Assembly (NCBI GenBank): GCA_948434005.1 | Contig: CAOJEH010000004.1 | Location: 1 to 64,000, forward strand | From: an uncultured Mycoplasmatota bacterium | GTDB taxonomy: Bacteria; Bacillota_I; Bacilli_A; RF39; UBA660 | DNA: 64,000 nucleotides | Direction of reading: 5' to 3' | Shown: positions 35,122 to 44,268 of the stretch, piece by piece | Layout of the letters: every line of letters begins with the position of its first letter | Numbering within the stretch: the stretch's first letter is position 1 | The notes under the pieces: generated by a model | Databases searched by the model: none | Seen by the model: only the letters and a program-made list of their open reading frames with translations | What the model was told of the DNA's origin: nothing | Translations under genes and position numbers: made by a program

Positions 35122-36018
35122 TTACTTATTAGCCATTACTGTAAAGAAGATTGTACCTATTACAGTCATTCCTATCAATAATATTGTTAAAACAATCACT
35201 GAAGTATTACCAAGACCATGTTCATTATAAACTTGTTTTATAGTATTACTATCAGTCAAATTAGGATTACTATTATCCCTTCTTTTTACCAAATCACTAA
35301 GTTTACTAGCAACATCCATATTAATATTCTCAATAATTAAGCTATCATTATCTTTAGTTCTAGCAGTAAATGTTGCTAAAGAATTATCTTTAATTACTAC
35401 ACTATCATCAAATATAGTATTATACTTATTATAATCTTCTAACATAGGAGCTAAAAAATCATTTTTAAAGTTCTCTGTATAATCAAATACGTGGCTCTTC
35501 TCAGTAGACACTACACCATTCGAGTATTTAATAACTAAAGTATGATTACATTTACCATTTTCGATAACAAATTTAGATATTAATGAATTTTCATCTGTAG
35601 TAGTAGCATAAATTTTATTTAAATCATTTCTATACTCATTATATTCTAAAGAAATAGGATCAACTTTACCACTAACATCAACACTAATAGTAGCCTCTAT
35701 ATTATTAGAAATACTTGGATTTTGATTATTATCAACTACTGTAACTGTTGGGGATGCTGCAACTGCTACAGACTGAGCTACATTACCACCAGTTGGTTGT
35801 ACTACTCCTTCTTTATTTACTGATACATTATTATTTGTAGGTATAGTTCCTACATTAATATTTTGGTTAACTGTAGGTCCTGGCATATTGTTGGCACTAA
35901 CAATATTACTCATAGTTGGAACAGTTTGAGTATTACCTACGGGCATAGTTGGAACAACATTAACATTACCAGTTGGCGTACTGTTCATATTATTTAAATT
36001 ATTAACTTCAGTATTCAT
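35122..36018 (-). CDS. tail-anchored protein with Asn/Pro/Thr/Val-rich N-terminus
   Basis: 298 residues. The first ~110 residues are low complexity (Asn, Thr, Val, Pro, Gly: PTGNVNVVPTMPVGNTQ), the middle is a folded region with acidic and strand sequence (SGKVDPISLEYNEYRNDLNKIYATT), and a single C-terminal membrane helix (about 270-292) anchors it. There is no signal peptide, so the bulk should be cytoplasmic or the protein inserts post-translationally. I do not recognise a family. It is 24 nt upstream of the TasA-like gene. Confidence 0.65.
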   Translation of the reverse strand: MNTEVNNLNNMNSTPTGNVNVVPTMPVGNTQTVPTMSNIVSANNMPGPTVNQNINVGTIPTNNNVSVNKEGVVQPTGGNVAQSVAVAASPTVTVVDNNQNPSISNNIEATISVDVSGKVDPISLEYNEYRNDLNKIYATTTDENSLISKFVIENGKCNHTLVIKYSNGVVSTEKSHVFDYTENFKNDFLAPMLEDYNKYNTIFDDSVVIKDNSLATFTARTKDNDSLIIENINMDVASKLSDLVKRRDNSNPNLTDSNTIKQVYNEHGLGNTSVIVLTILLIGMTVIGTIFFTVMANK

Positions 36019-36029
36019 AATATCCTCCT

Positions 36030-36719
36030 TTATACGCTTAGTGCTTCCTCCTGTAATTTTTGTCTAGATTTTTTTGCTTGCTCTATTCTAAAGTATTTTG
36101 CTTCTTTCAAAACACCTTCTTGTCTATCTTTAGAAAGTGATAACTTCATAAATTGATCTGCTCTTACAATAATTCCTCTTTTCTCCCCACTATCCTGTTT
36201 ATACACTATATTATTTTTAGGTTCTAATGTACCATTAGCTTTTAATTTAGTATAAATTGATTCAGGAACAAAAGCAAAATTTGGTTTATCACCATTTCTA
36301 TAATCTAAATAAAATCTTGGTAAGTTAGATTTATCTATATTTTCATCACTAATATCATTTTTGGAAGTAGCTTCTCTTACATCTTCGGTTTCTATGGTTT
36401 CTTCATTTTCATCTCCAACATTTTCTATTTGATTACTAGCTTGTAATAATTCGTCTTGTTTTGCTACTTGAACAATCTTTGGTTCAGATTCCTCTACATT
36501 ATTTTTTTCCTTAGGAACACCTTTATCTAAATACAATGACTCTATATTTTCTATTAGTTTAACTGCTAAATCTTTAGTCTCAATATATTTTTCTACACGT
36601 TTATTTCTAGAATTTTCATCTTGTTCTTCACCAATCATTACTTCTTGACTTTCATATATATCATATAAAGCTGACTTAATCTTTTCTACAAATTTTAGAT
36701 AATCAAAATTATTATACAT
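36030..36719 (-). CDS. hypothetical soluble protein
   Basis: 229 residues with no signal or membrane segment. N-terminal helices (NNFDYLKFVEKIKSALYDIYESQE), an acidic central linker (DENEETIETEDVREATSKND) and a C-terminal domain (FYLDYRNGDKPNFAFVPESIYTKL...YKQDSGEKRGIIVRADQFMKLSLS). The start is the ATG at 36719 after GGTGAAG. No family recognised. It lies between DUF1292 and the tail-anchored protein genes, 11 nt from the latter, probably one operon. Confidence 0.62.
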   Translation of the reverse strand: MYNNFDYLKFVEKIKSALYDIYESQEVMIGEEQDENSRNKRVEKYIETKDLAVKLIENIESLYLDKGVPKEKNNVEESEPKIVQVAKQDELLQASNQIENVGDENEETIETEDVREATSKNDISDENIDKSNLPRFYLDYRNGDKPNFAFVPESIYTKLKANGTLEPKNNIVYKQDSGEKRGIIVRADQFMKLSLSKDRQEGVLKEAKYFRIEQAKKSRQKLQEEALSV

Positions 36720-36738
36720 ACTCTTCACCAATACCTAT

Positions 36739-36999
36739 CTAAGCGTTAGCAATTTCCTTTAATAGAGACTGAACCATTTTCCATTCAGATTCTTCATTAA
36801 TTTCAACAATCTTTTTACTATTATCTTCTTCAATCAACTTAGAAATATATATAACAATATCACCATTTGGTTGTTTTTCATTTTTAGTATAAACAATATA
36901 TTGATTCATATTATCTCTTGTATTTAAATATGTAACTAATTCTACCTCTTCTTCCTTATTATCTTTATCTATGATTATTATTTTATCTTCCACAGCCAT
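36739..36999 (-). CDS. DUF1292 family protein
   Basis: 86 residues. The pattern KIIIIDKDNKEEEVELVTYLNTRDNMNQYIVYT, YISKLIEE and EWKMVQSLLKEI matches DUF1292, a small acidic protein (YrzB-like) of unknown role, conserved near wall and cell-cycle genes in Bacillota. ATG at 36999 sits almost on AAAGGG; a GTG at 36993 has a better 8-nt spacing and may be the true start. Confidence 0.82.
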   Translation of the reverse strand: MAVEDKIIIIDKDNKEEEVELVTYLNTRDNMNQYIVYTKNEKQPNGDIVIYISKLIEEDNSKKIVEINEESEWKMVQSLLKEIANA

Positions 37000-37058
37000 C
37001 ACCCTTTATATATTCTCTATTCAATTATATAACAAATTTTAAAATATTACTAGTATAA

Positions 37059-38276
37059 TTATTGAAAATTAAACATTAACCATTCAGGTTTAAAAATTAA
37101 TAGCAGCCCAATCACTAACATTAGTATGCCTCCAATCAAATGGGAATACTTATTATACTTAGTAGATATTGCACTTATCTTAGTTGTAAACATTGCTACA
37201 AAGAAGATAATCATATCATCTAATAAAAAGAAAAACATATAAATTAAAGTATAATAAAATGCCTTAATACCAGAAATATTATTAATTGCTAATATCTGAG
37301 TAAATATTAGTGGAAGCCCTGCAGAACAAGCAAGTTCAACTACATTAACACTAACTGCTAATAATATAGTACCTCCTAGTGCTAAAAATAGACTTTTTTC
37401 TGTAGTAAATTTCTTTATCTTAGAAAATATTTTCTTTCTCTTTTTTGAATCTATTACTTCACATCCAGAATCTTTTTTTAATTCTTTTCTAAATGAATTT
37501 ATATTTATAATAGAACCTATAATAGCAACTATTGCAATAATATTTCTAAATATAATAGATGTAGAAATATTTACAATAATATTTATCCAAGAAAGCATTA
37601 TTGCCATATAAATAAAAGCTGATGCAAGTAAAAAAGTAATTCCAATAGCCCACATTCTTTTCCTATTTTTCATTCCTATAAGCATACTTATTAAAAATAG
37701 TAATACCCACATCGCACAAGGATTAAAGCCATCTACAAGACCTATTAATACAGCAGCTGACTCTATAGAAAGATTCTTAAGATTAGTTTTACCTATAATA
37801 GGTACATTTATAGTAGTAGAATTATTTGTTTTTTTATCCTCCTTTTCAAAATAATCTATAACTGTTTTACCATTATAAGTATTATTTTTTATACTACCAA
37901 CTATATCAGAATATTTATTACTATCTAAATAAAAATTTATAATTCTTTCTAATTTATCATTATAAGTATCTGCATATCCAACAACATAAGTAGAACCGAT
38001 TATAGTAAGAGGAACTCCACTATCTGATATTTTCATTTTATCCTTAACAATTTCCATAAAAACTTGATTATCTTTATTTTTCCACACTTCATATTTTTCT
38101 ATTTTAATTTTAGGATATTTATCTTTTATTTCTTCTAAGAATTTATCCTCTTCCTTACAATGAGGACAGCCATCTCCATGAAAAAAATATATTTTTATAT
38201 TATCTTTTGCAAAAACACTTGGATTAAAAACAAAAAAAGATATTAGTATAAATAATATTAATCTTATTTTTTTCAA
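37059..38276 (-). CDS. thioredoxin-like domain fused to CcdA/DsbD-type membrane domain
   Basis: 405 residues. Signal peptide (start TTG at 38276, MKKIRLILFILISFFVF), an extracytoplasmic thioredoxin-like domain with the redox pair CPHC in FFHGDGCPHCKEEDKFL, then a membrane region of about six helices. It has DGFNPCAMW and VELACSAGLPLIFTQIL, the CcdA/DsbD cysteines in both halves. CcdA-type proteins pass electrons from cytoplasmic thioredoxin to outside redox partners. A GTG 3 codons upstream overlaps the AGGTG site, so I prefer the TTG. A small thioredoxin gene overlaps its 5' end, and a cysteine desulfurase precedes it. Confidence 0.88.
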   Translation of the reverse strand: MKKIRLILFILISFFVFNPSVFAKDNIKIYFFHGDGCPHCKEEDKFLEEIKDKYPKIKIEKYEVWKNKDNQVFMEIVKDKMKISDSGVPLTIIGSTYVVGYADTYNDKLERIINFYLDSNKYSDIVGSIKNNTYNGKTVIDYFEKEDKKTNNSTTINVPIIGKTNLKNLSIESAAVLIGLVDGFNPCAMWVLLFLISMLIGMKNRKRMWAIGITFLLASAFIYMAIMLSWINIIVNISTSIIFRNIIAIVAIIGSIININSFRKELKKDSGCEVIDSKKRKKIFSKIKKFTTEKSLFLALGGTILLAVSVNVVELACSAGLPLIFTQILAINNISGIKAFYYTLIYMFFFLLDDMIIFFVAMFTTKISAISTKYNKYSHLIGGILMLVIGLLLIFKPEWLMFNFQ

Positions 38277-38277
38277 T

Positions 38278-38538
38278 TTAATCACCTATTTCTTCTAGTA
38301 TTTTTATTAATTCTTCTTCAGTATGTTCTCCAGTAATTCTTTTTATTTCTTTATCATTATCCATAAAAATAAATACAGGTAACACCTCGCCTGGTGTATA
38401 TTTATTAGATTCCTCTTCATCAAAATCTAAATCCAAAGATATAGTTTCTATTGGCTTTTTTTCTATAACCTTATTCCAAATTTTATTCATTATTAAACAT
38501 GCACTACACCACACTGCAGTAATTTTAACGACTTTCAT
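38278..38538 (-). CDS. small thioredoxin-like protein
   Basis: 86 residues with motif VWCSAC (W10, C11, C14) after MKVVKITA, then a thioredoxin-like strand-helix order (IETISLDLDFDEEE, LPVFIFMDNDKEIKRITGEHTEEEL). There is no signal peptide, so it is a cytoplasmic redox carrier. Its position directly before the thioredoxin-CcdA gene suggests that it feeds electrons to it. The ATG lies within the end of the desulfurase gene (14-nt overlap). Confidence 0.82.
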   Translation of the reverse strand: MKVVKITAVWCSACLIMNKIWNKVIEKKPIETISLDLDFDEEESNKYTPGEVLPVFIFMDNDKEIKRITGEHTEEELIKILEEIGD

Positions 38539-39661
38539 TTAAACTTTTCAACTCCTCTATTTTTTTTATCAAAACATTATAAAAAGTATCTAATTCTTCT
38601 CTTTTAGTTAAATGACTTAAACTAATTCTAATACTATACTTAGAATACTCTAAATTCTTAGTAAGCTCATAAACTGCAAGAGATGAAGTAGCCTTTGATG
38701 CACACGCTGTTTGGGTTGAAATATAAATATCTTCTTCTTCTAATGCATGTAACATTGTTTCTGGCTTAATCCCCATAATACTTATATTTAAAATATGTGG
38801 AATAGAATACTCATTACTATTTATATGAATATCTTTATTATCTTTTAATTTATCTTTTAAATATTTATTTAAGCTATATACATACTCATAATTTTCATCT
38901 AAATTTTCCATAACTAGTCTAAGTGCTTTAGAAACTGATACTATAAGTCCTACAGCTGGAGTTCCACTTCGATAAATAGTTGTAGATTTTCCACCATGTA
39001 TTATTGGATCAATTACTATATTTTCTTTTTTAATTAAACATCCAATTCCTTTTAATCCATATATTTTCTGAGCTGAAAAACTTATCATATCAACATTTTC
39101 TATATTAAAATTGATTTTACCAATAGACTGTGTCATATCACTATGAAAATATATTTTAGGATAATCTTTTAAAATATTACCAATTTCTTCAATAGGTTGA
39201 ATTACACCAACTTCACTATTAACACTTGCAACTGTAACTAATATAGTATCATCTCTAATTAAAGATTTTAAATTATCCAAATCTACTCTACCAGTAGAAT
39301 CAGTTTCTAAAAAATCAATATCATAACCATGATTTTGTAAATACTGCAAAGTAGCAGTAATTGATGAATGTTCAAGTTTTGTAGTAATTATATGTTTTCC
39401 TCTATTACTATATCTATAGCATACTCCTAAAATAGCAGCATTATTTGCTTCAGTAGCACCAGAGGTATAAATAATCTCCTTAGATGATACATTTAACAAT
39501 TTAGATATTTGTTCTGTAGAGGCATCAATTAGTTTTTTTGATTCTACTCCAAGTTTATGTAGCGAATTCGGATTACCTATATATGCATTTGTAGCTTTTA
39601 CAAAAGTATCTAAAACTTCATTATTTACTGGTGTTGTTGCTGAATAATCTAAATATATCAT
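38525..39661 (-). CDS. cysteine desulfurase (NifS/IscS family)
   Basis: 378 residues. PLP-dependent enzyme taking sulfur from cysteine. MIYLDYSATTPV is the family start, SFSAQKIYGLKGIGCLI carries the PLP lysine (near 203), and STQTACASK contains the sulfur-carrying cysteine near 320 in the class I NifS loop. It has YRSGTPAVGLIVSVSKAL, an RSGT PLP contact. No iscU, sufU or thiI neighbour is visible; instead it overlaps thioredoxin genes, which suggests redox turnover of the persulfide. Confidence 0.93.
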   Translation of the reverse strand: MIYLDYSATTPVNNEVLDTFVKATNAYIGNPNSLHKLGVESKKLIDASTEQISKLLNVSSKEIIYTSGATEANNAAILGVCYRYSNRGKHIITTKLEHSSITATLQYLQNHGYDIDFLETDSTGRVDLDNLKSLIRDDTILVTVASVNSEVGVIQPIEEIGNILKDYPKIYFHSDMTQSIGKINFNIENVDMISFSAQKIYGLKGIGCLIKKENIVIDPIIHGGKSTTIYRSGTPAVGLIVSVSKALRLVMENLDENYEYVYSLNKYLKDKLKDNKDIHINSNEYSIPHILNISIMGIKPETMLHALEEEDIYISTQTACASKATSSLAVYELTKNLEYSKYSIRISLSHLTKREELDTFYNVLIKKIEELKSLNESR

Positions 39662-39731
39662 ATAATCACTTTCCTAACTAAATTAATTATACCAAAAAAA
39701 AGAAACTATTTCATTTCTTTTTAAAAATAAT

Positions 39732-39995
39732 CTATTTATTTGTATTCATATAATAATCTCTTTCTGCTATAGACTTAGAAATATTTTCTAAATCATCTAA
39801 AGAATTATCATCTAATACTTCTTCTACTAAAAATAATACCTCTTTTAATGATGTAGCATTTTTATAGTTTATTTTATATTTTTCTAGAGTATCAATTTCA
39901 AAATTAGTAAGAAATACTCCTTTTCCACAATCATTTAAACTATTACTTTTAAAATCCAAATTATTAATAATCTCTTCTAAGTTATATTCTTCCAT
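39732..39995 (-). CDS. small acidic hypothetical protein
   Basis: 87 residues, acidic and helical (EEYNLEEIINNLDFK, TLEKYKINYKNATSLKEVLFLVEEVLDD). The start is the ATG at 39995 behind AGGTGG; 13 extra codons upstream in frame lack a ribosome site. There is no membrane segment and no family that I recognise. It follows the acidic-repeat gene upstream by 31 nt and is probably its operon partner. Confidence 0.65.
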   Translation of the reverse strand: MEEYNLEEIINNLDFKSNSLNDCGKGVFLTNFEIDTLEKYKINYKNATSLKEVLFLVEEVLDDNSLDDLENISKSIAERDYYMNTNK

Positions 39996-40026
39996 TATAC
40001 CACCTAAATTAAAAGTAGGCAGCTGC

Positions 40027-41574
40027 CTACTCAATATTTTCTAATAATCTACTAGCTTTATTTAATATACTATTTAATTCACTCTTCTTATTATCTTGTT
40101 CTTCTATTAATTCTGTTTGCTCTTGAATAACTTGTTCCTTTTCATCAAGTCTAGCCTCTAATTTTTTAATTCTTTTATTTAACTTATCAGTCTCTTCCAT
40201 CATTTTATTAATTATATCAATAGCCTCATCAAGTATTTCTACATCATTATTTTCATTATCTAAAACTGATTTTCTTCTTGTATTTCTTCTAGATTTTTCC
40301 ATATAACTATCTTCCTCTTCTTCATCCTTTTCATCTTCTTCTACTTCTGTATCAGATTCTTCCTCTTCACTACTTTCTTCTTCCGTTGTTTCTTCTTGTT
40401 CTTCTTCAGTAGAGTCTTCTTCTACTTCTGTATCAGATTCATCATCTTCGCTACTTTCTTCTTCTGTTTTTTCTTCTTGTTCTTCTTCAGCAGAATCCTC
40501 TTTTACTTCTGTATCAGATTCTTCCTCTTCACTATTTTCCTCTTCTGTTTTTTCTTCTTTTTCTTCAGTAGAATTATCATCTACTTCTGTATCAGATTCT
40601 TCTTCACTACTTTCCTCTTCTGCTTTTTCTTCTTTTTCTTCAGTAGAATTTTCTTCTACTTCTGTATTAGATTCTTCCTCTTCACTATTTTCATCTTCAG
40701 TTATTTCTTCTTGTTGTTCCTGAGAAGGTGCATTCTCCTCCTCACCAGTACTATCATCTTCAGTAGTTTCAGGTTCTTCTATTTCACTACTAATATTAGA
40801 TATTTCAGTATTATTCTCAGTTAATTGTACTTCTGTAGGTTCTATTGTAGTTTCCACTTTATTATCAACTGGCTCTTCTTGTGGTATATTAAATCCTCCT
40901 AATATTGTTGGATTAATATTTAATTGTAAATCTTCTTCTTCAGTTACATCCTCTGTATTAGTAACAGGTTCTTCTGAAATATTATTTAATGGAACATTTG
41001 TGAATTCATTTTCAATACTATTTTCAGAAAATTCATCTACCTTAATAAATTTAGATAACGAATTAACATCATTTGTATGAAAATATAATCCTTCATTATT
41101 TTTTCCAATAAAGCTACAATCTATACCTACTTTATTATTATAACTATCTGTTGCATAAACATTTGCCTCACTATATGGATCTGCAAAAATTATCTCTCCT
41201 GTAGATCCCATTTCCTGAAGCATCATTTGTACTATTAAATCCTTATTTGATATAGCTTCCATATCATCAGGTGTAGCAACTAAACTAGTTGTTGGAACTG
41301 AATTAACAACTAATAACAAATTGTCTGTTATCTTCTTTATATCTTTCTTATTAAAATCGATTAAAACATCTCCAGTAGCAGAAAAAACACCAATATTTTG
41401 ACAAGGATTACCCTCATCTATTGCATGTCTTGGATCAAGCGTTGCAATTATAACACCGTTATTTAAAATACCTTCCTTTAATACATAATGCATATTCCCA
41501 CTTTTTGGTACAACATAATTAATTTCTACATTAGGGTATTCTGCCATTTGTGAGATACCTCTTTTTATCTCCAT
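40027..41574 (-). CDS. acidic Glu/Ser/Thr repeat protein with coiled-coil tail
   Basis: 515 residues in three parts. The N-terminal ~190 residues fold normally (VEINYVVPKSGNMHYVLKEGIL, ATLDPRHAIDEGNPCQN, TGEIIFADPYSEANVYATDS). Residues about 270-425 are extremely acidic, with five near-identical units of 25-27 residues (TEEESSEEEESDTEVEED and relatives). The last 85 residues are a coiled coil (NKRIKKLEARLDEKEQVIQ) preceded by a basic patch (KSRRNTRRK). The start is the ATG at 41574 behind AGGTGG. No family recognised; a scaffold or cation-buffering role is speculation. The repeat DNA (about 40310-40730) is prone to slippage. Confidence 0.7.
   Translation of the reverse strand: MEIKRGISQMAEYPNVEINYVVPKSGNMHYVLKEGILNNGVIIATLDPRHAIDEGNPCQNIGVFSATGDVLIDFNKKDIKKITDNLLLVVNSVPTTSLVATPDDMEAISNKDLIVQMMLQEMGSTGEIIFADPYSEANVYATDSYNNKVGIDCSFIGKNNEGLYFHTNDVNSLSKFIKVDEFSENSIENEFTNVPLNNISEEPVTNTEDVTEEEDLQLNINPTILGGFNIPQEEPVDNKVETTIEPTEVQLTENNTEISNISSEIEEPETTEDDSTGEEENAPSQEQQEEITEDENSEEEESNTEVEENSTEEKEEKAEEESSEEESDTEVDDNSTEEKEEKTEEENSEEEESDTEVKEDSAEEEQEEKTEEESSEDDESDTEVEEDSTEEEQEETTEEESSEEEESDTEVEEDEKDEEEEDSYMEKSRRNTRRKSVLDNENNDVEILDEAIDIINKMMEETDKLNKRIKKLEARLDEKEQVIQEQTELIEEQDNKKSELNSILNKASRLLENIE
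40310..40730. repeat. tandem repeat of ~75-81 bp coding units
   Basis: Five imperfect copies encoding the acidic units; the unit core is roughly TEEESSEEEESDTEVEEDS. Copy number could vary between strains. Confidence 0.7.
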
Positions 41575-41681
41575 TAAACACACCACCTATTTTACTCTTT
41601 TACTCTAATATCTATATAATAACATACTTTTTTTTACAAAACAATACAAAAAATAAAAAGAAAGCAAATATTTGCCCTCTA

Positions 41682-43790
41682 CTATATATTATTTAATATA
41701 ACAAAGTCATTATCTTTATAGTCTATTTTAATATTACTATTGTTTTTAATTGAATTATCTATAATCATTTTTGCAAGTTTTGCTTCTATTATGCGACTAA
41801 CACATCTTTTTAAAGGTCTTGCTCCATAGTTTATATCATATCCTTCATTTATTAAATTTTCTCTAGCAGAATCAGTTATAATTATATGAATATTTAAATT
41901 ACTTAATCTAGATTCTATTTCTTCAAGTATCTTATCAAGTATCATAGATATAGATTCTTTATCTAATGAATTAAATACTATAACTTCATCAATTCTATTA
42001 ATAAATTCTGGTCTAAAATAATTAGATAACTCTTTTAAAACAAGTTCATTATGTCCTTCTAATATATGTTCACTACCAACATTAGAAGTCATAATTATAA
42101 TAGTATTTTTAAAGTCAACTACTCTACCATTAGAATCTGTAACTCTACCATCGTCTAATATCTGCAATAAAAGGTTTAAAACTTCAGGATGAGCCTTTTC
42201 TACTTCATCGAATAATACAATACTATATGGATTTCTTCTTACAGCCTCTGTTAACTGTCCACCTTCTTCATAACCAACATAACCTGGAGGAGACCCAATT
42301 AAACGAGAAACACTAAACTTTTCCATATATTCGCTCATATCAATTCTTACCATATGACGAGGATCATCAAAAAGTTCATAAGCCAGTGTTCTAGCAACCT
42401 CTGTTTTACCTACACCAGTAGGACCTAAGAATAGAAAGGAACCAATAGGTCTATTAGGATCTTTTATACCACTACGGCTTTTTAAAATTGCCTCACTAAC
42501 TAGTTTTATAGCATCATCTTGTCCCATAACTCTCTTTTTCATATTTTCCTCTAAATGAAGTAGTTTTTCTTTTTCACTACTCATTAATTTAGTTATAGGA
42601 ATATTTGTCCATTTGGCAATTATTTTAGCAATATCATCTTCTGTAACAACATCACTTAAAAGTTTATTTTCTGAGTTTTTTTGCATCTTTGCTAACTCTT
42701 TTTCAAGATTTGGAATAGTTCCATGTCTAAGTACAGCGGCATTTTCTAAATCATATTCATTTTCAGCTTTATCAAGTTCAAATTTTGCTTTTTCTATTTT
42801 TTCCTTTATAGCTTTAATATCTTTATTTAGATTTTTTTCCCTATTCCAATTATCAGTTAATTCTTCTTCTTTTTCTTTTAATTTCAGTAGTTCACTATCT
42901 ATCTTATCTTTCCTATTTTTTGATATTTCATCTTTTTCCTTTTTGATAGCTTCTTTTTCAATTTGTAATCTCATTATCTTTCTTGTCAAAGTATCTAACT
43001 CTATTGGTACAGAATCCATCTGAACTCTGATAGTTGCACAAGCTTCATCTACTAAATCTATTGCTTTATCAGGTAAATACCTATCAGTAATATATCTATT
43101 AGATAATGTTGCAGCAGAAATTAGAGCTTGGTCCTTTATAGCAACACCATGATGGATTTCAAATCTTTCTTTTAAACCTCGAAGAATTGTTATAGTATCT
43201 TCAACTGTTGGTTCTGATACTTTAATTTTTTGAAATCTACGTTCTAACGCTCCATCCTTTTCAATATATTTACGATATTCATTAAGAGTTGTCGCACCAA
43301 TAACGTGAATTTCGCCTCTAGCAAGCATTGGTTTTAAAATATTAGAAACATCCATTGCACCTTCAGTATTACCTGTACCTACAATCGTATGAATCTCATC
43401 AATAAACATAATGATTTCTCCATCTGATTTAGATACTTCGGATAATACTTTTTTTAGTCTTTCCTCAAATTCTCCACGAAATTTTGCTCCTGCAACTAAA
43501 GCTGCTAAATCTAGTTCCCATAATACTTTATTTTTTAAACTAGTAGGAACATCACCTTTAGATATTCTTAAAGCAAGACCTTCAACAATAGCAGTTTTTC
43601 CTACACCAGGTTCACCAATAAGTACTGGATTATTTTTAGTTTTCCTAGATAATATTCTAGTAATACTACGTATTTCTTCATCTCTACCTATTACAGGATC
43701 AATTTTACCTTTTTTAACATCATCTGTAATATTACGGCCATATTTTTCTAAAACATTTTCATTTTCTTCTTGATTTGGATAACCATACAT
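41682..43790 (-). CDS. clpB: ClpB-type disaggregase lacking the N-terminal domain
   Basis: 702 residues. Two AAA+ modules: Walker A GEPGVGKT (59-66) with pore loop [16 protein letters not shown], and [11 protein letters not shown] with [17 protein letters not shown]. Between them is a long coiled coil (about 280-390: [12 protein letters not shown]...KELAKMQKN), the M-domain that separates ClpB from ClpA/C. The usual N-terminal substrate domain (about 145 residues) is missing: the protein begins directly with [23 protein letters not shown]. ClpB works with DnaK to dissolve aggregates. The gene follows a CIRCE operator, so heat shock control by HrcA is expected. Confidence 0.93.
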   Translation of the reverse strand: MYGYPNQEENENVLEKYGRNITDDVKKGKIDPVIGRDEEIRSITRILSRKTKNNPVLIGEPGVGKTAIVEGLALRISKGDVPTSLKNKVLWELDLAALVAGAKFRGEFEERLKKVLSEVSKSDGEIIMFIDEIHTIVGTGNTEGAMDVSNILKPMLARGEIHVIGATTLNEYRKYIEKDGALERRFQKIKVSEPTVEDTITILRGLKERFEIHHGVAIKDQALISAATLSNRYITDRYLPDKAIDLVDEACATIRVQMDSVPIELDTLTRKIMRLQIEKEAIKKEKDEISKNRKDKIDSELLKLKEKEEELTDNWNREKNLNKDIKAIKEKIEKAKFELDKAENEYDLENAAVLRHGTIPNLEKELAKMQKNSENKLLSDVVTEDDIAKIIAKWTNIPITKLMSSEKEKLLHLEENMKKRVMGQDDAIKLVSEAILKSRSGIKDPNRPIGSFLFLGPTGVGKTEVARTLAYELFDDPRHMVRIDMSEYMEKFSVSRLIGSPPGYVGYEEGGQLTEAVRRNPYSIVLFDEVEKAHPEVLNLLLQILDDGRVTDSNGRVVDFKNTIIIMTSNVGSEHILEGHNELVLKELSNYFRPEFINRIDEVIVFNSLDKESISMILDKILEEIESRLSNLNIHIIITDSARENLINEGYDINYGARPLKRCVSRIIEAKLAKMIIDNSIKNNSNIKIDYKDNDFVILNNI

Positions 43791-43811
43791 ATTATCACCC
43801 CTCTGTTAAAA

Positions 43812-43840
43812 ATAATAGCACCATTCTTAGCACTTGTCAA
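43812..43840 (-). promoter_or_regulatory. clpB sigma-A promoter
   Basis: -35 TTGACA (43835-43840), 17-nt spacer and -10 TATTAT (43812-43817) on the minus strand; the -35 lies inside the CIRCE element. Confidence 0.85.
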
Positions 43841-43853
43841 TATAGAGTGCTAA
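43827..43853 (-). promoter_or_regulatory. CIRCE operator (HrcA site)
   Basis: Minus strand TTAGCACTC-N9-AAGTGCTAA; the consensus TTAGCACTC-N9-GAGTGCTAA has one change (G to A). It overlaps the clpB -35 box, so bound HrcA would block the polymerase. Confidence 0.92.
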
Positions 43854-43867
43854 AAAATAATTATTAA

Positions 43868-43897
43868 AAAAGAAAGCGATTAGACTTACTTTCCCAT
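43868..43897 (-). terminator. terminator of the duplicated-motif gene
   Basis: GAAAG stem/CTTTC stem with a 12-nt loop followed by TTTTTT on the minus strand, upstream of the clpB promoter. Confidence 0.6.
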
Positions 43898-44218
43898 ATT
43901 AACTTTAGTCTTTTGATACTGACGATATGCGTTTTCTAATCCTGAGTCATCAACTCTAGATGTTGTTGTAGTTGCCTCTTCGTATGTTACTTTTCTTATT
44001 AATGATGGGTCTTTTGATAGAAAATTTGCTAAATCTGAAGTTTCCCTTTGATTAGTCTCAGACCATTCTTCATATGCTTTATAAACTTCTACTAACTCTG
44101 AATCATTTACTCCAAATGTTGTTGTAGTCATTTCTTCAGGTGTTACTTTTTTTGTTAATAATGGATCACTTTCTAAAATTTTATTGAGACTGGATATAAT
44201 AGTTTTATTTTCACCCAT
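43886..44218 (-). CDS. hypothetical protein made of two ~40-residue repeats
   Basis: 110 residues. Two copies of the same motif: DPLLTKKVTPEEMTTTT...VNDSELVEVYKAYEEW and DPSLIRKVTYEEATTTT...VDDSGLENAYRQYQKT, an internal duplication covering nearly the whole protein. Each has a DP-L--KVT-EE-TTTT core followed by an acidic turn and an aromatic helix. There is no membrane segment. I do not recognise the family. AAGGAGG precedes the ATG; it is downstream of the wall operon, 50 nt away. Confidence 0.65.
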   Translation of the reverse strand: MGENKTIISSLNKILESDPLLTKKVTPEEMTTTTFGVNDSELVEVYKAYEEWSETNQRETSDLANFLSKDPSLIRKVTYEEATTTTSRVDDSGLENAYRQYQKTKVNMGK

Positions 44219-44268
44219 ATAGAAACCTCCTTCTATATAAATTATAACATAAAACCATATTAATTATA

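Noticed and set aside
40310-40730. Tandem repeats as a CRISPR array
   Set aside because: Units are contiguous, in frame and encode acidic peptide; there are no unique spacers and no cas genes.
40396-40824. 142-codon plus-strand frame of Phe/Cys/Ile repeats
   Set aside because: Antisense image of the acidic repeats (GAA/TCT codons); no ribosome site.
42613-43773. Plus-strand frames of 120-136 codons opposite clpB
   Set aside because: Ser/Phe-rich shadows of the coiled coil and AAA+ frames without ribosome sites.
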